A stretch of 5,475 nucleotides of DNA. Source: Balneolaceae bacterium. GTDB lineage: Bacteria; Bacteroidota; Rhodothermia; Balneolales; Balneolaceae. Position numbers and translations under genes: made by a program. The stretch covers positions 1 to 5,475 of the forward strand of contig SKZL01000124.1 in NCBI GenBank assembly GCA_007127395.1, written 5' to 3'. Positions within the stretch are counted from its first letter, which is position 1. Each line of letters begins with the position of its first letter. Shown here piece after piece: positions 1 through 5,475 of the stretch. The notes beneath the pieces are model-generated. The model saw only the letters and a list, made by a program, of their open reading frames with translations, was not told the origin of the DNA and ran no database searches.

Positions 1-1
1 T

Positions 2-1261
2 ATTCTTGTACCCGCCGGCCAAAACTTATCGATATCAAAAATGCAGATGATAAGTGACCCTGTAAACCGGCCAACAGGATTGGGTTTGCCCGAAACAAAC
101 CGTCCAAATATGGATCCGGTTTTGGAAAAACGTGAACAGAGAGCAGTTCTTCCTCCATCATGGAGTTTTGGTGCCCTGGATGGGGGTATAGAGAGAGTGG
201 CGCTTAAGAAAGCTGATCTGATTAATAATCGGATTAACGATATGTTCCCGGGATCTGATAAAAGAGAAATACCTGTTGCACCGGACCTTGGGCAGCTGCA
301 GTTCGATGGTTTAAGAGGGCATATTGAGATGGTATCAAACCCACTGCTTGTCACTTATGAATATCCATTTGCACTGTGGCCTGTAGATATTACAGATCCC
401 GATATTCTGAATGAACTATCAGATGAAATGAAATTAAGGTGGATTCAATTTCAGACATTTAACAGTATAATGAACTCTTTTGAACCGGTATCTCCGGACA
501 ATGTGAGACCGGAAAGTGTCATTTATTATGAGAAAATTGCAGAGTTAAGAAATTTTCGAAACAGGTTATTCCCTTACATTTATAGTCTTGCACACCTGGC
601 GAGTACATCGGGAGATAAACTTGTCAGAGGTGACTCCGGTTATCCGGGACAGTTTACTCTTGGAGAGGCATTTCTTATAGCACCGGCAGATCATGAAGGA
701 GCAGAGGAGATGTTTGTCTATTTACCGGATGGCCAGTGGTACGATTATCGGTCGGGAACACCCTACCGGGGCGGACAATCTTGGCTTGTTGAGGTATCTG
801 ATTTAGAGATGCCCCTGTTCAGGAGAGCTGGTTCTATCGTTCCGTTTAGAGCTGAATCCAATCGTCTGCTTGATGGTGACAACAGTGAACTGATTATTGA
901 GATTGCAACCGGAGCACCGGGTACATTCCGTTTGTATGAAGATGATGGCATTACCACCAATTATCTGCAAGGTGACTATTCAACGACTGCTTTCCGATAT
1001 TTTGAGCAGGAAGATTATGCTACATTTACAATAGGGAGAATGGTAAGGGGTTATCGTGGGCAACCCGATGAAAAAATGGTCCATTTGAAGTTTATCTTTT
1101 CACGGGAACCTGTTTCAGTTAAAGCCAATGAGACAGAACTGGAAGCGGGGAGTGGATTGAATCAGTGGCATTATGATCAAGAGGAGAGAACGTTGATCGT
1201 GAAATGGAAGCAGCCTAATGAGGTCAAGACCGACTTTTTGATCCGTTTTTTGGAGAGGTAA
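2..1261 (+). CDS. Glycoside hydrolase family 31-like protein, C-terminal part (5' end outside window)
   Basis: This is the C-terminal part of a GH31-type protein, a family of alpha-glucosidases, alpha-xylosidases and relatives. The frame is open to the left edge: 13 sense codons precede the first ATG at 41, which has no ribosome binding site, so 41 is probably not the start. Numbering from that ATG, residues 37-44 (LPPSWSFG) resemble the stretch that opens the GH31 barrel. GLR at 90-92, ALWPVDIT at 111-118 and RWIQFQTF at 133-140 follow the order around the family's acid/base Asp, with D116 as its counterpart. Then come LFPYIYSLA (177-185), FLIAPAD (211-217), YLPDGQWYDY (228-237) and RRAGSIVPF (261-269), which are typical of the barrel end and proximal C-terminal domain. 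YEDDG (299-303) marks a DUF5110-like distal beta domain. The expected nucleophile motif is not recognisable, and the usual DIGG is DITD. The family is clear; substrate and activity are not. It could be a divergent enzyme or an inactive homologue. It converges on the GH16 gene. Confidence 0.8.
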   Translation: MLVPAGQNLSISKMQMISDPVNRPTGLGLPETNRPNMDPVLEKREQRAVLPPSWSFGALDGGIERVALKKADLINNRINDMFPGSDKREIPVAPDLGQLQFDGLRGHIEMVSNPLLVTYEYPFALWPVDITDPDILNELSDEMKLRWIQFQTFNSIMNSFEPVSPDNVRPESVIYYEKIAELRNFRNRLFPYIYSLAHLASTSGDKLVRGDSGYPGQFTLGEAFLIAPADHEGAEEMFVYLPDGQWYDYRSGTPYRGGQSWLVEVSDLEMPLFRRAGSIVPFRAESNRLLDGDNSELIIEIATGAPGTFRLYEDDGITTNYLQGDYSTTAFRYFEQEDYATFTIGRMVRGYRGQPDEKMVHLKFIFSREPVSVKANETELEAGSGLNQWHYDQEERTLIVKWKQPNEVKTDFLIRFLER

Positions 1262-1275
1262 AGCATTAAAACTTA

Positions 1276-1303
1276 GGTCAATCAATTCTCCATTTGATAG
1301 ACC
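1276..1303 (-). terminator. Imperfect hairpin at the convergent gene junction (possible terminator)
   Basis: Arms 1276-1285 and 1294-1303 pair in 9 of 10 positions, with one A-A mismatch and an 8-base loop. The structure starts in the 20 bp between the GH31 and GH16 stop codons and includes the last codons of GH16. Read on the - strand it is followed within a few bases by a short TTTT, so it could weakly end the GH16 transcript. On the + strand no T run follows. The stem is only moderately GC rich, so termination is an inference. Confidence 0.3.
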
Positions 1304-2100
1304 CTGACATAATCAACAATCAGTGATTGTGGAAAAGGAGTGCTCTGATCCGGAGGGTCAACAAAAGTTCCTCCAACAGCAAGGTTCAGTATGATATAAA
1401 ATGGAGATGAAAAAGGGTCATAACCCGCGCCCATTTCGTCTATAAGAACCCGTTGAAAGGGGGTGTCATCCAAATACCAGACCAGCTCTGTATCACTCCA
1501 CTCCAAGGTATATGTGTGAAATTCATCACTTAGTTTAACATCCTGAACGGTATGAGAAGCCACATAATAGTCCATACATTGAGCGTTTGTGCCTTCACAA
1601 CCCTCTTTCCAAAAGTGTACAGCACCGGTGGTTGTGTAAGGTTGATTGCTGCGATATTCCATAATATCGATCTCACCTCCTTTAGGCCAACCGATCTCAC
1701 TCATTGGCATGAGCCAGAATGCAGGCCAGAAACCTGTTCCTTCAGGCATTTTGATACGTGCCTCAAACCGGCCTTGTTCCCACCCTATCCTTGTACTATC
1801 TGTAGAAATCCTGGCTGAAGTATAATCATATCCATTGTACCTCTCCCGATGTGCCTGCAGGTGTAACTGTCCATCTTTAATAAACGCGTTTTTTTCGCTA
1901 TCTGTGTAGTATTGAAGTTCGTAATTATAAGCAGGCCCTATCCAGAAATTCCAACTGTTTTTGTCTATTGATTCACCGTCAAACTCATCACTCCATACCA
2001 ATTTATATGTCGGTTCATTGTTAGACACGGGATCTTTACACTGAATCAACAGAATGAAACAGGCGAAAAATATGAGTAATCCAAGGGTTGCTTTTTTCAT
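1282..2100 (-). CDS. GH16 endo-beta-1,3-glucanase (laminarinase-like) lipoprotein
   Basis: A complete 272-residue protein that probably cleaves internal beta-1,3 (or mixed beta-1,3/1,4) glucan links with retention of configuration, acting on laminarin-like polysaccharides. Residues 1-20 form a lipoprotein signal peptide: MKK, a hydrophobic core, then LIQC with Cys21 as the likely lipidated residue. The mature end CKD fits the Lys-acid type of surface-export signal described in Bacteroidetes, so it may face outwards. The GH16 fold begins at LVWSDEFDG (34-42). GEIDIMEYR (142-150) is the active site: E143 nucleophile, D145 helper, E148 acid/base. WPAFWLMP (125-132), LNLAVGGTF (238-246) and DYVRVYQ (263-269) are further family hallmarks, closest to the laminarinase subfamily. 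C168 and C175 could form a disulfide. The length is that of a single catalytic domain with no carbohydrate-binding module. The ATG at 2100 is supported by the signal peptide. No Shine-Dalgarno sequence precedes it, as is common in Bacteroidetes. Laminarinase versus lichenase cannot be settled from sequence alone. Confidence 0.93.
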   Translation of the reverse strand: MKKATLGLLIFFACFILLIQCKDPVSNNEPTYKLVWSDEFDGESIDKNSWNFWIGPAYNYELQYYTDSEKNAFIKDGQLHLQAHRERYNGYDYTSARISTDSTRIGWEQGRFEARIKMPEGTGFWPAFWLMPMSEIGWPKGGEIDIMEYRSNQPYTTTGAVHFWKEGCEGTNAQCMDYYVASHTVQDVKLSDEFHTYTLEWSDTELVWYLDDTPFQRVLIDEMGAGYDPFSSPFYIILNLAVGGTFVDPPDQSTPFPQSLIVDYVRVYQMEN

Positions 2101-2181
2101 CTTACGGTGAATATCAAGAAATATGTAAAACTGTCATCCTTGGAAATATAACTAAAAAGTATCGTCCTGTTTTTTTATGTG

Positions 2182-2231
2182 AAAAAAGGTTTAAGGAAGG
2201 CCGGGACTGTTCTATTTGAGTGTCCCGGACT
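2182..2231 (-). terminator. Candidate terminator downstream of the large outer-membrane gene
   Basis: CCGGGAC at 2201-2207 pairs perfectly with GTCCCGG at 2222-2228 across a 14-base loop. After a G-A mismatch (2200/2229), two more pairs extend it to 2198 and 2231. It lies about 50 bases past the stop codon of the large - strand gene. Read in that direction, a run of six T (complement of 2182-2187) follows, but only about 10 bases after the stem, so it is not a textbook intrinsic terminator. Part of the T run can also pair with 2171-2176 in a second AT-only hairpin. The 180 bp gap around it (2101-2280) holds no gene and should also contain the GH16 promoter. Confidence 0.4.
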
Positions 2232-2280
2232 ATCCAAAAAACGAGATTTCCTGTTCTATTAAAATGGGTAGTTGTTCGAT

Positions 2281-5200
2281 TTAGAAATCTATTCCGATCG
2301 AGAAGTAGTGAATTGGTCTGCTCTGAAAACCTCCCCGTCCATAAGGCCATCCTACATCATACCGGAAAGGTAATCCGAGTAAGATTGTACGAAGTCCAAA
2401 ACCGGCACCGATCAAAATATCCCCATCTACAAAGTTGGTTTCGATGTCTCCCTCCTGGGGCGGACCATCTCTAAGAAGTCCCGTTGATGGGTTGATATAA
2501 CCGGTTTGTTTGGTTCCAACTTTCCAATCCAACCCTGCCGGATTTTCAAAGTAGACGACCGGATTACCCGTATTATCAGTAAACCGGGAATAGGGTATGT
2601 TGAACCCCCAGGCTGCGCCTGCGTCAATAAATGCTACACCTGTAAGATTGTAAAGCGGCAGAATGGGGACCGGCCCCGGTAAAATTGCTGCAAAAAGCGG
2701 GAACCTGAATTCTGCATTTATCAGTGAGAACTTATCGCCAAAGATAGTATTAAATTCATGGCCCCGTAATGGAGTAGCGGGTACTGTAAAGAAAGTATCA
2801 GCCAGCCGCTCGAACGGAATTTCCGCATCTGACCATCTTTGATTGATCCATCCAAGCATCCCGCCCATAAAAAATGTCTGGGAATCACGGCCATAAGAGA
2901 CAGCTCCTGACCCTCTGAATGCAAGGCTGTATCCCATTCCGATGTCAATATACTGTCGATAGTCACCCAAAAGTGTTGCAAATTGCGGAGTTTCAGAGCC
3001 CAGTGGAGGGCTTGCCGATAAGCGGATCGAGTACCTGTTTCCGCCTCTTGGAGTGATAAATCCGGGTACTGTATAATCACCGGTAAATGTAATCTGCGGA
3101 AAGAGAAACCAGGCATTATCATTACTTACATTTCGACCGCCAAGTCCCCGTATTGTGCTGAAATCACGTGCTACTGCAATGGCTGATACTCCATAGTCAA
3201 ATCTTTGATAGCGGTTAAGGGGATATTGAAAATCGATCGAGCCTCCATAGGTTCTGAATCGAAGCAATTCACCAAAAAACGTCTGATAATTCCGGGACTG
3301 ATGAAAGAAAGAGGCAAAGAAATTGGTTCTGTTCTTCAGATAACCGTACTGGAATGTGTAGTCACTGTTACGAAGGTCAAATACAAGGTTTGAGCCAAAC
3401 GAAATTTGATGATCTCCAAACAGATCTGTCAATGTAACAAAAGCGAATGCAGATGTTCCGTAGTACGTGCTTAACTGACCTGCAGCGTAACTGAAATCGG
3501 GAGAAAACTGAAGCCTGTACTCTTTTGGAGTAAAGTATCCATCTTCATTAATGTTGCCTTCCGGTTCGAAATTACGGGGGTCGTCACGAAGCCGTATTGT
3601 AGTGTCACGAACAACTGCTTCGCCAAACTGATAATTTCTGAAATCAATTCTGGACGCATCCTGTTGAGTAGTCTCTTCTGTGGTATCTGCCTCAGTTTCC
3701 TCTGTTTCATCCTGAATCAACGTCTCATCAGAAGCCTCGGCAACCGGCCTTAAAGTGAGGGCTCTTGCAGAGATATAATTACCACGCTGACGTGCACCTA
3801 TCATCTCCTGAGCATAACCGATAGCGGGTACTAATCCGGTTATCCCTCTCTCTTCACGTTCCAATGCCCATGCATTAGGAGAGAGTGGAGCGTCTCTTCT
3901 GAAAGTGAAAGGAGATCGCATCATAAAAATGTCCGGAAAACCTCTGTTTAATGAGTTAAATGCTAACCTTGTACCATCAGCCGATACAGATATCTGCATA
4001 ACACCTGATTGCAGATCTGTAAGAGGATAGACAGAGCGATTGTTCATATCATACTCGTAAATGTTGGGTATACCGTTTTGGTCTGATACGAATAGCAATC
4101 GCCCATCATTAGTCAGTGTTGGCTGAGACTCGGACCATCCGGGTGTGTTGGTCAAACGCTCAATACGGTTACTGCCAGCTCTGGTTCTATAGAGGTCGGT
4201 CTGGAAAAATGAGTCGTGCTGCATGGTAGAGTAACCGGCCAAATAGGTATTGGGCTGAACTCTGTCGCCGCGGTTAGAGACAAAATATACGACTTCAGAG
4301 TCAGGGCCCCAGGCCGGCTCTTTGTCATTGAAAACATCGTTGGTAAGATTTATAAAATCGCTGGTCTCCAGATTGTAGACGAATATATCCTGATAGGGAC
4401 CAATGTTTCCATCAAAGGCGATTTTTTTGCCATCGGGTGACCACGCCACAGAGTTAATCGCATCCAGTTGTGGAAAACGGATGGTTCGGCTATCCAATGT
4501 TTCATAATCGACGATAGCAAGGTTATATGAACCCTGTGATTTACTGGAAAGTGCGATCTGACTTCCATCAGGTGACCATGAGAGGTTTGGATTTAAAATA
4601 TTCAACTCTTCAAACATCGGATTGTCTGCACCGCTGATGATTGTTTTTAACCTTTCGCCTGAGTTTGCATCTACAACAACCACATCAAATACCCCACGAC
4701 GGTTTGTGATCATGGCTATGCGGTCTCCTCTTGGAGATATGGTTGGGCTTGTATTGTATGAACCGGATCTTGCCCGTGTGGTAATCTGTGTAGCAACACT
4801 GGTTAAGGTTTGGCGATCAGCTACTTCAGGAAAGTATCTTTGCCTCCAGTACTCCTGCCATCTTTCTGATAATTCATCCGCACCTAACCCGAGTGATTGT
4901 ACAAGAGCCTGATTGATATTCTGAGTGGTTCGGATTCGCTGCATGATCTCTCTGATTTTTGGCCGTCCATACTGTTCAGCAATATAGTACCAGAAAGCCT
5001 GTCCACCTCTATAGGCGAAAAAACCACGCAGTTGGGGAATAGGGGGCAGGTAATTATTCAGAACTGCATCACGAATAAACATATCGGTTTGGGTATCCCA
5101 GCCAAGAGCCAGGTACTCAGCCAATCCCTCTTCAAACCATAGAGGAAATACGAGCTGAATATTGTTTTGCATGATCGATTGTACCGATCCACCATAATAG

Positions 5201-5475
5201 ACGTCATTGATATAGGCATGCAGCAATTCGTGCTGAATCGTACGTCTGAAATCTGCATAATCCCCCATGAACGGCTGGGTCATGCGGTTCTTGAATTTAT
5301 CCGTTACACCACCGATTCCCTGAGCATCTACCGGCAGTCTCACAACATTGGTTTGTGAAAAATCACTGTGTGAGTCATAAATGATAACCGGAATTCTATC
5401 GGTGAGAGGGGTTCCGATGTCCTCGACAAGTTGCTTTAATGAAGATTCAACTGTTTCAGCCGTAAACTGGGCCAA
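2281..5475 (-). CDS. Outer-membrane fusion: HExxH peptidase-like domain, TolB-like propeller, Omp85-type barrel (5' end outside window)
   Basis: At least 1064 residues; the frame is open at the right edge, where the first codon is TTG (Leu), probably internal, so the signal peptide is not seen. Residues 1-220 resemble a gluzincin of the peptidase MA type: HELLH at 82-86 would bind zinc (H82, H86, catalytic E83), and E116 of WFEEGLAEY is the expected third ligand. Residues 240-520 carry about six TolB/PD40-like blades, with WSPDG at 300-304 and 346-350 and weaker copies near 247, 389, 456 and 499. An acidic Thr-rich linker follows (580-607). Residues 650-1064 are beta-strand rich and match the BamA/TamA-type barrel: LRGHE (903-907) stands where the loop-6 RGF/RGY motif is expected, then NAEFRFPLF (920-928), FIDAGAAWG (949-957), GFGLR (1025-1029) and a final strand ending in Phe. 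No POTRA domain is visible between propeller and barrel. The propeller and peptidase probably sit on one side of the outer membrane. The function is unknown; proteolysis, assembly or secretion are guesses. Confidence 0.85.
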   Translation of the reverse strand: MAQFTAETVESSLKQLVEDIGTPLTDRIPVIIYDSHSDFSQTNVVRLPVDAQGIGGVTDKFKNRMTQPFMGDYADFRRTIQHELLHAYINDVYYGGSVQSIMQNNIQLVFPLWFEEGLAEYLALGWDTQTDMFIRDAVLNNYLPPIPQLRGFFAYRGGQAFWYYIAEQYGRPKIREIMQRIRTTQNINQALVQSLGLGADELSERWQEYWRQRYFPEVADRQTLTSVATQITTRARSGSYNTSPTISPRGDRIAMITNRRGVFDVVVVDANSGERLKTIISGADNPMFEELNILNPNLSWSPDGSQIALSSKSQGSYNLAIVDYETLDSRTIRFPQLDAINSVAWSPDGKKIAFDGNIGPYQDIFVYNLETSDFINLTNDVFNDKEPAWGPDSEVVYFVSNRGDRVQPNTYLAGYSTMQHDSFFQTDLYRTRAGSNRIERLTNTPGWSESQPTLTNDGRLLFVSDQNGIPNIYEYDMNNRSVYPLTDLQSGVMQISVSADGTRLAFNSLNRGFPDIFMMRSPFTFRRDAPLSPNAWALEREERGITGLVPAIGYAQEMIGARQRGNYISARALTLRPVAEASDETLIQDETEETEADTTEETTQQDASRIDFRNYQFGEAVVRDTTIRLRDDPRNFEPEGNINEDGYFTPKEYRLQFSPDFSYAAGQLSTYYGTSAFAFVTLTDLFGDHQISFGSNLVFDLRNSDYTFQYGYLKNRTNFFASFFHQSRNYQTFFGELLRFRTYGGSIDFQYPLNRYQRFDYGVSAIAVARDFSTIRGLGGRNVSNDNAWFLFPQITFTGDYTVPGFITPRGGNRYSIRLSASPPLGSETPQFATLLGDYRQYIDIGMGYSLAFRGSGAVSYGRDSQTFFMGGMLGWINQRWSDAEIPFERLADTFFTVPATPLRGHEFNTIFGDKFSLINAEFRFPLFAAILPGPVPILPLYNLTGVAFIDAGAAWGFNIPYSRFTDNTGNPVVYFENPAGLDWKVGTKQTGYINPSTGLLRDGPPQEGDIETNFVDGDILIGAGFGLRTILLGLPFRYDVGWPYGRGGFQSRPIHYFSIGIDF
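3655..3738 (-). other. Acidic Glu/Asp/Thr-rich low-complexity linker inside the large fusion gene
   Basis: Residues 580-607 of the visible protein consist almost entirely of Glu, Asp, Thr, Ser, Gln and Ala, with near-repeats such as EETEAD and TEETTQ. The stretch has no hydrophobic core and should be disordered. It separates the propeller from the predicted barrel, so it is best read as a flexible tether. The codons vary within the near-repeats, so this is not a simple DNA repeat. Confidence 0.75.

Noticed and set aside
2140..2161. Two near-matches on the - strand to the Bacteroidetes -7 promoter element TAnnTTTG (TACTTTTT at 2154-2161, TATATTTC at 2143-2150), upstream of the GH16 gene.
   Set aside because: Each differs from the consensus at the final G, and no TTG -33 element lies at a suitable distance. 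In such AT-rich DNA these matches are expected by chance. A promoter must be somewhere in 2101-2280, but I cannot place it.
2170..2189. T-run / A-run inverted repeat (2171-2176 with 2182-2187) as a separate terminator or regulatory hairpin.
   Set aside because: It is made of A-T pairs only with a 5-base loop, so it is weak. It is better treated as part of the T-rich tail of the adjacent GC-rich hairpin.
2114..2350. Open frame on the - strand across the gap between the large fusion gene and GH16 (78 codons).
   Set aside because: It overlaps the end of the large gene out of frame, spans the candidate terminator, has no ribosome binding site, and its translation looks like no protein domain.
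2721..3122. A 133-codon open frame on the - strand inside the barrel region.
   Set aside because: It is an out-of-frame shadow of the large gene, whose own frame gives a coherent beta-barrel pattern over the same bases.
4300..4760. The WSPDG-type repeats as evidence for a genuine tolB gene of the Tol-Pal system.
   Set aside because: The propeller is internal to one long frame with a peptidase-like domain before it and a barrel after it, and no tolA, pal or ybgF is seen. Only the fold is shared.
4622..4912. A 96-codon open frame on the + strand opposite the propeller region.
   Set aside because: It is antisense to a well-supported coding region and shows no domain, signal peptide or ribosome binding site.

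Overview
The window looks like chromosomal DNA from a Bacteroidetes-type bacterium. My best guess is the Balneolota/Rhodothermota side of that group. The reasons are the moderate GC content, a start codon without a Shine-Dalgarno sequence, a lipoprotein with a CKD mature N-terminus, and above all a very large outer-membrane protein that joins an HExxH metallopeptidase-like domain, a TolB-type propeller and an Omp85-type barrel. This placement is inference from gene content; no RNA or other marker gene is present.

There are three protein genes, two of them cut by the window edges. (1) On the + strand, bases 2-1261 hold the C-terminal part of a glycoside hydrolase family 31 (GH31) protein. Its reading frame stays open to the left edge, and its barrel region looks unusually short. 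(2) On the - strand, 2100-1282 is a complete lipoprotein of glycoside hydrolase family 16 (GH16), a laminarinase-like endo-beta-1,3-glucanase with its full EIDIME catalytic motif. Genes 1 and 2 converge with 20 bp between their stop codons. An imperfect hairpin covers that junction. (3) On the - strand, 5475-2281 is at least 1064 codons of the peptidase-propeller-barrel protein. Its true start lies beyond the right edge. A 180 bp gap separates it from the GH16 gene and holds a GC-rich hairpin that could end its transcription.

Genes 1 and 2 suggest polysaccharide breakdown at or outside the cell surface, with one predicted alpha-glycosidase-type fold and one beta-glucanase. Gene 3 is probably a separate envelope function that happens to be adjacent. 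Nothing in the sequence links it to sugar metabolism. I see no tRNA, rRNA, CRISPR array, insertion sequence or attachment site. The most interesting items are the triple-domain outer-membrane fusion and the apparently pruned GH31 barrel.
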